DNA of 64,000 nucleotides from Epiperipatus broadwayi (Eukaryota; Onychophora; Udeonychophora; Euonychophora; Peripatidae), in contig JAQFVV010006306.1 in NCBI GenBank assembly GCA_028023455.1, positions 1,043,001-1,107,000 on the forward strand. Direction: 5' to 3'. How positions within the stretch are numbered: the stretch's first letter is position 1; each line of letters starts with the position of its first letter. The translations under genes were made by a program, and so were the position numbers. Under the pieces are notes generated by a model. That model saw only the letters and a list, made by a program, of their open reading frames with translations, was not told the DNA's origin and did not search any database. This document shows positions 35,113 to 47,737 of the stretch, piece by piece.

Positions 35113-35390
35113 TAGATGAAATACACAGGCTTATATATACCTGTGTCTATATATGTAATAGACAGGGTATGAGCACAGACTTTCACATGACCCACCACTC
35201 TCCACACTATCTCATCACATTGATATACCTGAACACACATATGTCGAAAAGATAAATAATCACCAATATACGTATTTCATGCTAAACCAGCAATCATCAG
35301 TTGGTCCAGATTACCATCTCTACACATATATGCTACAAGTGCTCAGATATATATTAAGATAGCAAATCCTCCTACTTTAATGGACATGAA
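35113..35390 (-). repeat. Family A hammerhead element, single arm
   Basis: This matches the arms of the 60.4-kb element (GAGCACAGACTTTCACATGA to CATACTTTAATGGACA, with small changes). It starts with a small hairpin ACAGGCTTATATATACCTGT. Only one arm is present. Confidence 0.82.
35257..35313 (-). ncRNA. Hammerhead ribozyme, family A (intact)
   Basis: Minus strand: TAATC, TGG, ACCAA, CTGATGA, stem II TGCT-GGTTT-AGCA, GAAA, TACGTATA, TTGGT, GATTA. Stem I is 5 + 5 bp with an internal loop. TACGTA is self-complementary, as expected for a minimal stem III that pairs between two molecules. Confidence 0.87.
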
Positions 35391-35524
35391 AGATGGGCAT
35401 TTAAACACTATTACATTTAAAATCATTTGTATATAATGAGTGTGGGAAGCAAAATAGTTTTTAAATAAATAATTGATAATTATACAGTCAGATTTAAATA
35501 ATTATAAAATTTGTTTGTAAAGGT

Positions 35525-35900
35525 CGTGCCATCATGGCAGAGAGCATTTCAGGTTTGCTAAATAAAGATATAAAATGGTGAAGAAGGCAGTATGCTATTA
35601 TAGATTACAACAAAATAAATGAGGTGGCTTTGCTAAAAGAAATTCCTGATATGTACAGGTAGATAAGAGAAATATTGGCCTTCTAGCCAAAGCATGTCTC
35701 TGAATAATAAAAAAATATTTTTGATGTGCTGGACTTCCCAAACACATATTTTAAATGGCAGTGCCCGAAAATGGATCCCTTGGTATGAACTATGTCTACT
35801 TTGAGGGAGTGTGAAAGATTGGACTGGTCAGTTAAATTTCCGAAGATCCTAAGAGGTTTGTAGCAAAGCAAGAATAACAATAAAAAGAAATGGTTGTAAC
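35525..35900 (+). other. Unidentified degenerate coding-like stretch
   Basis: Reading from ATG at 35534 gives MAESISGLLNKDIKW, a stop, then RRQYAIIDYNKINEVALLKE and IPDMYR before further stops. It looks protein-derived but I do not recognise the family. It sits directly upstream of the PLE at 35.9 kb and might be a processed pseudogene fragment. Confidence 0.3.
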
Positions 35901-35903
35901 TAT

Positions 35904-36143
35904 AAATTAAATGTTTGAATTGTAAAAACAATGTATTCTATATTGGAACAAGCAATAAATTAAAGACCAGACTATATCAGCATATGATTGATAAGAAATC
36001 TGCTATCTTTTGTCATAAGTTGGAAACAGGACATAAAGACTATGAAATTCGACCTTTGGAATGTATTGGTAATGACTTTGAAAGATTTAACAAAGAGAGT
36101 ATTTATATAGAACATTTAAATCCTAGTTTAAATAAAATGTTAA
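35904..36143 (+). repeat. Upstream partial PLE copy (pLTR-like)
   Basis: About 240 bp, nearly identical to 37932-38171: a 3-bp deletion and a G/T difference are the changes seen. It encodes the GIY-YIG domain (NNVFYIGTSNKLKTRLYQH) and then joins directly to the next unit's ORF. Such head-to-tail partial copies (pseudo-LTRs) are characteristic of Penelope-like elements. The near identity implies recent insertion. Confidence 0.88.
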
Positions 36144-38175
36144 ATTTGGTAGTGTTTATAATGATTTTTTAGATAATAATTCCTCAGTTATTAATTTAAC
36201 AAATAAAGTTTTTAGTAAAAATGAACTAAATATATTAAGCAAAGGGTTAAAATATGTACCTTTTGGAAAATGTAGTATTAATAAACAAATTATTGAAATT
36301 AAATCAAAAATGATAATGATTAATAATTATATTGATAAAGATATTTTTGGTAAAATAGATAATAAAGAATTATTAAAAAGCGATTTGGTGTATGGGTTTA
36401 AAAAATTGGAATGGGATATTCAAAATAATATAAACAAGGATATGTATAATAGGTATGAATGGAAAACCATTGATAATTTAAAAAATAAATATAATGATAT
36501 CGTTTTTTTGAAAGGAGATAAATTTTCAAATGTGGTAATTATGTGTATAGAGGATTATAATAAAAAAATGATAAATATGTTAAAAGAAGATTGCTATATT
36601 GAAGTTAAAAAAGATATGATTAATTTTTTAAATAAAAAGATAAATAAATTTATTACAATTATGGAAAATAAAGAATGGACGTTATGTGTGCTGAAATTCA
36701 AGGTTTGCCTAAGGTGCATAAACCTAATATACCTATGAGACCAATAGTGGATTGTTTTAACACTTATTACGTTAATATTTCAAAATGGGTTTATATTAAT
36801 TTATTTAAAAAATATACTAATTGTTTTGCTGGGAACAAGGTTTATAATTCTGTTGTGTTTATTGGAAAAATAAAGAAGTTTTTATTTAGTTTGAAAGAAT
36901 TTAAAAATATTTACTTTGTTAAATTAGACATAATTAATATGTACACAAATATAAATTGTGAAAAAGCAATTGATTATTTTTTGGAAATGCATATTGAAGA
37001 TAAAAATAAAAATATAAAAATGGATATTTCTTTGTTGCATGACATTCTTATGTTATGTTGTAAGGATTTATTTTTTAAATTCGGTGACAAATATTATAAA
37101 CAGATAAAAGGGTTAAATATGGGGAATTGTTTAAGTGGATTTTTAGCAGATATTTATATGTGCAATTTTGAAAAAAGTTTTTTTAGTGTTTGTCATAAAC
37201 CTATGTTTTATGTACGTTATGTAGATGATTATTTCATGATATTTAATGGTAATTTGAATAAATCATTTAAGTTTTGGAATTTTATTAATAATAGAATAGA
37301 AAATATTAAGTTTACTTTGGAAAAAGAAAATAATAATAGTATTGAATATATGGATGTAAAGATTTATAAATTTTATATAAATAATAGAATTAGAATAGAG
37401 ACAGGTTTATAGAAAAAAAATGTATACTGGGATTTTAACAAACGGGAATTCCGATATTGATTTTAAATGCAAAGTTAATATCATAAACAATAGAATAATG
37501 AGAGCATTTAAATTATGTTCAAATGAATATAGTTTAGATAAAGAATTAAATTGCATAAAAAAGGAATGTATAATAAATGAATATCCATATAGAGTTATAA
37601 ATTATTTGTTTTCTACAAAAAATTTGAATAAAATTAGAAATAGTATTTGTATGAATGTTTATAAAAATAAAAATGTAAATAATGAAACAATTAAAGAACA
37701 TGATGGTAATAAAGACGAAAATAAATTTTTTTTTATAGATAATAATATTTATATTGGTTTTAAGTTATCTAAATTTGTATTTTTAAAATTAAATGAATTA
37801 TTAATAAATAAAATTAATAAAAAATACTGTATAAATATGAAACCTGTATACAAAAAGAAGAGAACTTTAAGATCTTTAGTTAATCATAAAGAATTTAATA
37901 TGCTTGAAGCTATGAATTCAGTGTATTTAATTAAATGTTTGAATTGTAAAAACAATGTATTCTATATTGGAACAAGCAAGAATAAATTAAAGACCAGACT
38001 ATATCAGCATATGATTGATAAGAAATCTGCTATCTTTTGTCATAAGTTGGAAACAGGACATAAAGACTATGAAATTCGACCTTTGGAATGTATTGGTAAT
38101 TACTTTGAAAGATTTAACAAAGAGAGTATTTATATAGAACATTTAAATCCTAGTTTAAATAAAATGTTAAAGTAG
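36144..38175 (+). pseudogene. Penelope-like element ORF: RT plus GIY-YIG
   Basis: Coding sequence in three overlapping frames (about 36144-36690, 36690-37405, 37405-38175), broken by two single-base shifts, one at an A8 run. Order: N-terminal region (FSKNELNILSKGLKYVPFG), reverse transcriptase (GLPKVHKPNIPMRPIVDCFN, KLDIINMYTNI, GLNMGNCLSGFLADIY, catalytic YVRYVDDYFMIF), linker, and C-terminal GIY-YIG nuclease (VYLIKCLNCKNNVFYIGTSK). C-terminal placement of the nuclease is the canonical Penelope order. The reverse transcriptase copies RNA at a nicked target; the nuclease is thought to make the nick. The two frameshifts make it a pseudogene, but a young one. Confidence 0.92.
37932..38171 (+). 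repeat. Downstream copy of the PLE terminal repeat
   Basis: This is the C-terminal GIY-YIG coding part of the PLE, duplicated at 35904-36143. Stop TAG follows LNKMLK at 38173. Confidence 0.88.
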
Positions 38176-38540
38176 TTGTATATTTATACAAGGGAATTGA
38201 CTGTTTTTATGTGAATATTTTTTCTTTTTGGTGTTAAAAATTTTTCTCACTTTGTAAGGAGATGTTATGTTATACAATTTTTCCATTTTTTTTTTTGATT
38301 TATAGGTATTTTATTTTATTTTATTATTTTATTTTTCTTTTTATTTTCTTATTTTTTATATTTTTTTAATTTTTATTTTTATTATCTTTAATATTGTTTT
38401 TTTTTCTTCTCTGTTTTATAGAACCTTGATAAAGTCCATATTATTATTGAAAAATGGACGAAACGTTGGATATTTATATTTTATTTATGTAATTTATATA
38501 ATGTATATCAATAAATTTTTTGAAAAGAAAGTCTCTCCGA
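38176..38540 (+). other. PLE 3' untranslated region, T-rich
   Basis: Pyrimidine-rich low-complexity sequence (long T runs, 38280-38410) follows the PLE stop codon, then a hammerhead-like motif, and ends with AATAAA near 38510. Likely the element's 3' region. Confidence 0.65.
38417..38480 (+). ncRNA. Hammerhead-like motif in PLE 3' region
   Basis: TTGATAA, stem II GTCCAT...ATGGAC (6 bp perfect), GAAAC, GTT, GG. CC/GG and TATA/TATA can form stem I. Compared with CUGANGA, two core bases differ (C3 to T, G8 to A), so activity is doubtful. Position after the PLE ORF supports the identification. Confidence 0.55.
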
Positions 38541-39479
38541 TATATTTATGTGAAGTTTTTGAATTTAAAATTATGTATTGAGTTTGTATATAGAGCATAC
38601 ATTTAAAGGTTGAGATTGATAAAGCATTACAAAATAAAATATAGATCTTTTCTATACACTGTAAATTAATATATTAATAATATAAATCTTCATATTTCTA
38701 CATAACTAATTAAAGCAATGAATCAATAATAATTCACATTTGGTGATTAATTTCTTCCTGTTTTTACTTCACTTAAAAGCTATGTAATTATAGTTTTGAT
38801 CTATAAATAGAGATATTAGATTAAGATAGAAAAAATAAATCAGGCAGTTCACTTCAATTAAGCTTGTTAACTTGCAGTATATACATGTATATTTTTTAAT
38901 TTTATGTATATAATATTAATTTTACTTATAAAATTATATCACAACTGTATATACATACTATATATATATGTTGAAAATGTTTGTAGATGTGTTAAAAGGC
39001 ATAGTATAAATTACTGTTTTTATAAATTTTGGAATTCACTTGTCTTAGAATTTAATATCATGGACACAAGGAGACTACAGTATATAACTTATAAATTATA
39101 TACTCTTAACATATGGATAAAGATTTATGTAATATTTACTAAGGCAATAAGCCTTTAAGCATGTGCGCTTGTAAATACAAAGGTAGGGACCTCTACAGGT
39201 CTTAACCACAAGCTTACTCAAAAAGATTTTCAGTGGCACAATCAGTCGTCATCACTTGGACCAGATCCTTGCCCACCCATCATCATCATGATTTAATATT
39301 TAGCCATTATAATTATATATTTAATGTACAGATGAGACATTTTGAACAGGGTTAAGAAATTCATCACTGCTCTCTGTGATAGAAATATATTGCAATCCGT
39401 ATTTCAAAATAGTCTGGTATCATTTTGAGGCTGGCTATTTTGAAATAATGACTCGATCTATGTATATATTTATTTCATA

Positions 39480-42050
39480 GAGGACAGTGCTACAGCGTTT
39501 GAGCTTTGAATATTCAGAATAAAAGTAATAGAAAAGTGAGAATTAGTAGCAAGTGTAAAAGAGAGGGGGGGGGCATGCAGAGAATATAAATGTGCTATGA
39601 AAAACAAAATGAAAAAGATGATAATATCAAATGGGAAGAGTATTTTTTTTAAAAAATAAATTGGCTAAAATAGATAATTATATAGAGAGAATGAAATTAA
39701 ATAGTAAATTATTGGAGGATATTAATAAAAGTGGAAGAGATGGGAGTAAAAAATGTTGGAAATATATTAAAAGAAGGAATATAGGGAAGAGATAGTATTA
39801 CTAGATGATGAGGAAAAAGGGTGTAGCTTTAGAGAAGAATTATAGACAATCTTAAATAAGTATGTAAGGATATAGAAAAGATGATAGATGTGAAGGACAG
39901 AGTATTATAGAAAGCATATAGTAATAGAAACATTAGATTTACAGAAAGTGAATTGAATGAGGCAGGGAAGAAATTGAAAGGTGGCAGGATAAGGTGTTTA
40001 AATGGATTGGCAGCAGAGATGGTGATGAATTTAGGATATAGGGCAACATGAAATCTATTATCATGTTTTAATAAGATGGCACAGAAAAATTTCCAGATAG
40101 CCGGAATAATACAAGAGTAAGACTACTATTTAAAGGAAAGATAAGGATCATAGAAAGTTAACAACTATTGGGTAACATCAGTGTTATATAAAGTGGTGAC
40201 TGGAAGGGTCGCAAAGTGGATGGAAGAAAATTATATAGTGGGAGAAATGCAATGAGGTTTTTGATCGGATAGGATAGGCATATAGGAAATAGTTTCTTTG
40301 TAGTCACACAACAGACAGTTATGTATGGTCTCTATAGATATAGAGAAAGCATATGATATAATTAATAGAATAGATTATGATGGAGTAAATAGAAATACAT
40401 TATAAGTTTAATAAATTTGGGAATGAATGGTCTTTAAATATAGAGAAGGCATATGATAGAGTAAATAGAAGTAGTTTATAAGTAAGTTTAGTAAATTTGG
40501 AAATTAATTACTATATGTATCAATTAGGAAATATAGAATCAGTTACAATTAAAAATAGGGTGGGACTAAGGCAAGGATGCCCTATGTCACCTATTTTCTT
40601 TTTGTTATATTTGAGAGAAATGGAGAAAGTAAAAAGACTATGAAGAGGGAGAGAGATACCATTAACAGATGGTAAGGGAGTATATTCATTATCAGATCTT
40701 TTATTTGTTGATGATATATTCTTGTGCACAGAAGATATGGAAGATATGCTGAAAACATGCATAAAGGTGGGTAAAGAGATGGGAATTAAATTTAGTGAAG
40801 AAAAATTGAAAATAAATGCTGGGGAAAAAGAATTTGTATTGGGGAATATAAGTTAAATGTGGTGAATAGATGTAACTATTCAGGAATCGTCTTAAGTAAT
40901 CAGGAGAAATTCTTTGGATGAATAGGAGAAAAAATTCATAAATGAAGAAAAAAAAAAGAGACTAGTAAAGAAATTAAGAGTGTTTTCATATAATAAATAA
41001 GTAGCTAGAATTATATGGGAGTGGCAGTATCAGAAATAACTTATGGTAATGATGCGTTGTGTTAATAAAGGGTGCTAGATTATGTAGAAAAAGTACAAAG
41101 AGAAGTAGGAAGACGTGCATTAGATGCAGTTGTATGATCGGCAAAGGAAGAAATTCAAGGGGTGGCCAAGTTTTTATATGAGAGATACAAAAAGCAAAAT
41201 AAAAATGTTCGGTAGATTGCAATTTATGGATAATAAGAAAACCACCAAAATTGTAATTAATTGGGTTATGAATAAAGGACAGACAACAAGATGGGTGAGA
41301 AAGATAATACGGTATGCAGAAAATTTGGATAAAGACTTTGTTTGTATACTCATACAAAAGGTGGGATGATTGTGTTAGGAGGATTGTTGACTATACACAG
41401 TGGCAAAGAATGGAATAGAATAGTTGCATTAATAAAAAATAGATGGTTGGAGAGATGAATTATGGTGGAGAGTAAAATAGAATGTAAATATATATAGAAG
41501 TAAACAATATTGAGTGTGAGTTAATTTACGATAATAGCAAGGAAAGTAGTTTACTGTTTAAGGCGTGAACAGGATCGTTAGCAAGAAGGGATTATACCCA
41601 CAAATGGAGAAATGTGGGTGATTTAGTCTGCATGTTATGAAAGGAAGGCATGGAAAATATTGGGCATCTGCTAATTGAATGTAAATGCTTACAAGCAGAA
41701 ATGGTATAAATAATGAAATTGTGGGAGAATAAATATAAAGTGATTATACAGAAAGTGGATTCTTGGTTTTTATGCTGGCTTTGGAAAAAGACAAGGGGAA
41801 TCTAGATATATAGGCCCATAGAGTGGACAAAGATGAGGTGGAAATGGGATGGAGCAGGATAGAGAATATGAGAAAAATTTAAGGTGGGGAATGGAAAGAG
41901 AAGGTAGGATGGCCAGCAAGTTTTTCTCAGCAAAGTGGTTGAGGGATTCTTTAATTTGCTAAAGAATCCAAAGCACTTCACACCACATATGGGTTGATTT
42001 AATATAAGAAATGTTGTATAACATAAAATAGGTCCATAAATAAAAATAAA
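39480..42050 (+). pseudogene. LINE relic of undetermined clade
   Basis: Heavily broken reverse transcriptase. Recognisable blocks are SIDIEKAYDIINR (about 40335, with a partial duplicate near 40440), VGLRQGCPMSPIFFLLYL (about 40560), LLFVDDIFLCTEDMEDML (about 40700) and KFSEEKLKI. Further on, GMENIGHLLIEC (about 41650) matches the Cys-His motif at the C-terminus of many LINEs. It ends with an A-rich tail near 42050. Weak similarity to the RTE copies shows it is a different family. No intact ORF. Confidence 0.8.
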
Positions 42051-42289
42051 AAAAATCTTAGATACTAGGAAATAATTTCAATCAATTACAGATTTAAGGA
42101 ATGCAATAATATTGAATTAAAAATTATTTTTCTGCATATATATATATATAGCTAAATTCAATCAAAATCTACTAATACTTGAAACCGATTTGTAAGTTCT
42201 AATTTAAATTCATTAAGGGAATAATTAAATCTTTAATAACTAATATCAAATAATTTACTGTTTGATATATGTGTTTATCGTATTGTACC

Positions 42290-44220
42290 AGTCGAAAAAC
42301 CCACCAAAAGAACTGCAAGTCGGATCCAAACTCAGCTGAACCAAAACTGAATTCAAACCCAACTCACCAGCTCAGATTAGTAGAAATCTAAATCGACGGC
42401 ACAGTGCTATGCGCCAAGAAACTAGCTCAACGGTTGGTGAGGATCAGAGACCCCTAAACTGACACTAATGGATAATCAATTAACTAAGATAATTTTAAAT
42501 CGAATCATATGTATATGTTCGGGTTGCCAACACAGACAGCGAGTATTAACATTAAAATAATTATAAAAGAATTAAGAACTAAGAAACCAAGTGTGTTTAG
42601 AAAATATTTAATAATAATAATTTGTTTGGTTTGAATTTTAAATAATGATTATATTAATCACCTCTAGTCCTTTAACAAAGTTTATAATTATAATAAGAGT
42701 GGCGGTCCTTATTATATGCCAATGAATATTACGCAATATTTGAAAGTCTATGTCTATGCCCCCAACAAGAAAATAAAGGCAGATAAAGGTATTCATTAGT
42801 AAGGGAAATTATTACTCTAATTTTTTACGAAAGAATGTGATATTTATTTTCACATTCGCAAATCCATTCATGAAGAGCAAGATACGTATTTTAGGGCATA
42901 ACTTTAATCTTTATTGGAAAACTTATTTAATTAAATATAACTGAGAATTTGTTCGACTTTAATTGAAATCACTTCATCACGAATTATGAGCATCAGAGCG
43001 GGCTTTACTGGAACAGAGAGGTAACGGTGCTGACGAATTATGAGCTATAAAATGAAATTGAAAGATAATAGCTAGTCGATAATCGAAGTCCTATGGTGGC
43101 TTGCGTCTGACAAGTCTTATGCCCTTTGACTAATATGAACAGGAGAGGAAGTGCTTTCTTCCTCGATAATTTAAAATAACAGAAATATGATCACCGACCA
43201 GTCTAATGGAGCGGAAGATTGCCCTACGTCAGCAACGTTTGAAGATGATGACTTGATAGTCATCGTTTGAATACTAAAACCCATATAGAATGCTCTACGT
43301 GATGACTTGATCAATTAATTAAAGTCAAACGAGCTTTTAACGAAAACTATTTTAAAGTATTTGTAAATCATATTAATTATGCCCCAATCATCGTGCCCTT
43401 CCTGAATCTTAAATAACAAAGTTGAATTAGAATATATTTGTTTGATTCCTTTATCGGCCCTTTGCAAAAAACATTTTAAGATTATATTTGAATAATAAAT
43501 AAATATTAGTGAAACGAGAAAATAGCGGTGGCATAGATTAAAAACGGAGCTAATAATTTATTATTAGCCAATGATAAAAATAACAATCATTAATAATTTC
43601 TTTCGACTGGATGATTGATAGAACTGCATTATTGATAGAACTGTATTAATCTAGTTCTAATGGGCGAGAACTACTATTAGAATTAATATTATATTATTTG
43701 CGTGAGGCAAATAGAACAAAGAAGCTCATCGAGTCGAAAGATTATTGGCATATAATTAAAGTAACAACATTAATAAATTACACAAATATATATATAATAT
43801 AATAAATGAACCGCCAAGTAAGAAAAGAGAAAGTTTAAAGACTAGAGATTGAGAGAATTTATATAAATTTAAAAATAGCATAAATAAAAGGGTTTACACA
43901 GAGTATTACATTTATAGAATGAAAAGAGCTCTTAAAGGGAGTGTAAAGTAAAGTTCGGAAACTGGCCAGAAAGCTTAAGGTTCGTTATGGAAATATATTA
44001 CCCATTTCTTCCGGGGCGGGTTCCTTTAGTTTACACGTCCGGGTGAGGAAAACGTCGGCATGCATTTGGTCGATTACTTGAACAGTATTTTAATGAATTT
44101 TCACGATCTTAGCAGCATGATTGGTCCGGAAAAGATTCAGCAGCTTCATTGAAGATTTTTAGGGGACTTCAGGAACCGATAGCCAGATTCCTGATGTTTT
44201 AGCCCTTCACCATGATCGAA
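42290..44220. other. Unclassified 1.9-kb block
   Basis: The base composition and word use differ from the surroundings (GC-richer patches such as TTCCGGGGCGGG near 44010; repeated short motifs like TTGATAGAACTG near 43620). No ORF of note exists on either strand up to 44212 and I found no terminal repeat. It may be an old element or non-coding gene; I cannot classify it. Confidence 0.35.
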
Positions 44221-45440
44221 ACACTATTCAAACTTATGATTTTTAAACGCATAGAGTTCATTGCACTTCTCTACAACAAAGATGGCTTTTTTTTCTTCTC
44301 CAAACTTTTCAGAGCTATATATCTGTCCTCTGATGCCTTCAGGCTAGCGCTTCTTTCATTATCGATGTTTTTAGATTTACTGGTTGTTTTTAGATACATT
44401 CCTTCGATAAGGCTTTCAAACTCATTAACTTGAATTCATTTTCTAATTAGAAAATGAATTCTTAAAATCAGAAATGATTTTAATTAGGGAATCCTTATCT
44501 TTTTTTCTAATTAATAAAACTTTAACTGTTGTTTTTGGAAAGGGAAAATCTGAAAGCTTATCGAAAGAATGTAGCTTTTAATCAATAAAACTTTAACAAA
44601 TTATTTAAAAATAAAATCAAACATTCCCGACGCAATGAAACTTTTAAACAATTATATATATTTAAATATTTACAAATATATACGCACAATCCACGCAGTT
44701 ATAATATATAAATTCATGAATAATTCTATCATGAATTTATTAATAGAATTGATCAATTTAAATCTGAAACTAATTATTTGAATACACATTTATAAAATGT
44801 TTCCTTTATGGAAATTAGCGTGGATTGAATGTATAAAGCCCCATTGCATCGGAAATTTAAGGTTAGTATTATGTGTTTGAAGTGGGCTTATGGCTAGATG
44901 TCATGAAGCTAGGATCGAACTCAGATCCGACTGCTTCAGTATAATGGAAAAATTTTATTTGAAAATTATAAGATTAATCTTTGAAAACAAATTGATACTA
45001 TATGGCTTTGAGATATACATATAAAATATAAATTCTATTTTATATAACTTTGCAAGGGAAAAAACACAGATTAGTTATGAAAGGATAAATATATTCAAAA
45101 GAAAATTATGAAAATATTGTATGATCAAATACTTTATGATTTTTATATATCTAAAATAGGATTACATAATGTTTGCATTAATCATTTTAGGTCTTCATCA
45201 ATCAACTAGTGTACTCATCAAAATTCTCAGCACTCCTTTACTACTATGTATTTGCAATTTGTTCACTTTTGTGAATTATTTTAAGCTTAACAGCTTCACG
45301 GCTTTATGGATCATGGATCACTCATCAAAGAGCAGACATATTTGTCAGGATTCTATTCAGTATTCCCTTAATGGATATCATATTTCCACGAATAGTTAGA
45401 CTCACTATTCAATTGAAGAATTGTGTTCAATGGTCTATGG

Positions 45441-45910
45441 CAGGGGTGGGCAAATAGTGGCCCGATGGCCACATGCAGCCTGCTAGAAGTTTTTATGCGG
45501 CCCACCAAGACAATCAGAAAAATCCACCTTGAACTGAGATTTCCTTCCTGTGTGCAACCGAAGATTCATCTCATATTTTCGACTAGGATGGCTATGTCAA
45601 TATACATGGGCAGTGTAGATACAATGTACAGTGCTTTTCCAGTTGATCTGGTTAATTTCAATTTTGTCTTTGCATTAGCAAATATATACATTTCCAACTT
45701 TAGTGAAACCACGAAAAAATGTAAAATCGGTGAATGTCGTGTGTTTAATGAAGAATGGACAAACAAATATTTCTTTGGTAATACAGAAAATAAAGCAGTG
45801 TGTTTATTGTGTCATGAAAAAAGGTGCAGCCCTCCGCTAACCTTCACTTCCACAAAGTGGCCCTCTGCCAACCACTGTGGCCCCTGCGCCAAAATAATTA
45901 TCCACCCCTG
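45441..45910 (+). mobile_element. hAT element with BED-finger-like remnant
   Basis: The ends are CAGGGGTGGGCAAATAG and TTATCCACCCCTG. TSD GTCTATGG/GTCTATGA (45433-45440, 45911-45918) matches 7 of 8. An open frame inside includes CKIGECRVFNEEWTNKYFF and KAVCLLCHEK. This resembles the N-terminus of hAT-derived GTF2IRD2-like or ZBED-like proteins, with the first cysteines of a BED-type finger. At 470 bp it is a deletion derivative of an autonomous hAT. The same family lies at 5226-5668. Confidence 0.9.
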
Positions 45911-46769
45911 GTCTATGATAAAGTATGATACATGGGAGATTATATTTGCCATAAACAATTACTGAAAAATATAATGAAAATTACTTTTTTTCAATGTTAG
46001 ATTGACTTATTCTGTCTATAAAACTAATGATGATCTCTAGATTTCCTGAGTTGGTCTTCATACATGACTGACTCATTAATTCTTTAGCTATCCATACTAC
46101 AAGTATAGAGTTCTATATAAGTTTATAATAATGAATCTTTCAATATACTTCTAGGACAATGTTTCCTAGTTTAGTAAGTAATTATAAAATCAAAGTGTTC
46201 AGATTTATTTATCATATCTTTTGGTCCTGTTCTTGAATATCGATTTGCACTTTGGTTTTTTTAAACCTTAAAACAAATTGAGCTGTTGTTAGATGGTTTA
46301 TCTTTTTAACTGTTGCTTTTAAGCTTACTTAAATAAATTTTATAGAGTATTTCAAATTTTTATACTGTCATCCTGATTTAATCAAATTTAGTTAAACATA
46401 TCATATTTTGTTACAATCATTTTATATTAAAATTTTGATTACATTTTTGGCATTATGAATTTGTCTCATCTTTAAATATATTTAATATTGACCTCATATC
46501 TTATTTTAGATACCATACAATGAGTGATATGTCTGAATTTAAAGTACTGTACCAGAATTAATCATAAATTGGACAATGGATGAATAGCCATCCCAAAAGT
46601 TTATCGTTAATGTACATATATCAGTATAATACATATGTGTGGATTATTTCAAATAAGTTTATATTTAATATTTTGACACATTTCATAATTCGTTGTTAAC
46701 TTGAAGACAGCGATAATTGATTTGAATGTGGATGCCTCCTTCCCCTTTAACTACAATAAATATGCGATT

Positions 46770-47275
46770 TTTTCGCATGCGTTAGTGAGCTTAGCGCTTT
46801 CGAGAAGGACAAAATAGAAAAAGATCAAGCCCCTTATATGGTCTATAAAATAATATGCCCTTAATTAGGCTGCCAGGCATCTTACTATGGTGAGACTCAG
46901 GCTAACATCAATATAAGAATTTACCAACACAGGTATGCATACAACAGGATTAAAAATAAATATGAAGGAACATCGATCTTCTGGGACCATCAAGCAGCTA
47001 CAGGCTATGTATTTGAGCCCAGTTCTGCCCAAATAATTTGCACAGAGAAGAGCGATGCCAAGAGAAAAGTCAAAGAAGCTTTTTACATAGCAAATGATCT
47101 CAGTGCCATTAATAGAAGAGAGGCATGCTTTGCTCTCTCCAAACAATGGACTAACTAATTAAAAATTCAAGCTCATTTGCATATGTGTACAATAAATCAC
47201 AACAGTCCTCATTCATAAAGCTATGAGTATGAGATTTGAACACTAAATCTCGAAGGCGCTAAGCTGGCATATTAA
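46770..47275 (+). pseudogene. PLE GIY-YIG relic
   Basis: The plus strand reads CQASYYGETQANINIRIYQH near 46869. A frame change then gives FWDHQAATGYVFEPSS, IICTEKSDAKRKVKEAFYI and ANDLSAINRREACFALSKQ. This is a GIY-YIG domain of the same PLE family as 27966-29605. Inverted terminal pieces with AGCTTAGCGCTTTCGAGA (46788) and CTCGAAGGCGCTAAGCT (47249) flank it. 5' parts are missing. Confidence 0.78.
47214..47268 (+). ncRNA. Hammerhead-like motif, CTATGA variant
   Basis: AGCTATGAGTAT, a perfect 7-bp stem II (GAGATTT-GAACACT-AAATCTC), then GAAGGCGCTAAGCT. Relative to CUGAUGA the G at core position 5 is missing, and GAAA reads GAAG. It lies at the end of a PLE relic. Confidence 0.5.
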
Positions 47276-47464
47276 ACATTATATTATAATTACAATTTTT
47301 ATTGGTGAAGAGAAAAAACAACTTAACTACAATAATATTTTATTATTTCTCAATTCTTACATTCTCTATTTCTTATGCTAAATTGGTTACTGAAATAAAT
47401 TACTAGTTTCCATTTATGATATGATACATACCTCATGCAATCATACATTGCATTTTTATTTTAT

Positions 47465-47731
47465 TTATGAAGTATTATAACTTTATCCTTCTTATTGCAT
47501 TGCCAAATTCATATAATATTAATATCATCTATGTTCTTTATTACTTTTTACAATGCTTTTTTACAATCCATTATTGACAGTTTCTATTGCACCAGCAATC
47601 TTCTTCAGAACTTCTCATATTTCCAAATCTTAACTCTTTCTTTTTTTCCAACTCTATTTCCAGTATTATTTGTCTTCTTTATGAAGTATTATAATTTTAT
47701 TCTTTTTATTGCATTGCCAAATCCATATAAT
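47465..47731. repeat. 50-bp direct repeats around family E half-copy
   Basis: TATGAAGTATTATAA through CATATAAT occurs at about 47465-47514 and 47680-47730 with few differences. Between them, on the minus strand (47570-47608), lies a hammerhead motif CTGAAGA, stem II ATTGC-TGGT-GCAAT, GAAAC, TGTC. The hammerhead core allows any base at position 7, so CTGAAGA is acceptable. Confidence 0.6.
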
Positions 47732-47737
47732 AAAACA

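Noticed and set aside
39560-39575. Poly-G runs (also 18697, 30765, 31012, 33190) as G-quadruplex candidates
   Set aside because: Each is a single uninterrupted run without the four spaced G tracts needed for a standard quadruplex.
41124-41369. 81-codon ORF as an independent gene
   Set aside because: It lies inside the LINE relic, between RT and the Cys-His motif, and is a leftover of that element.
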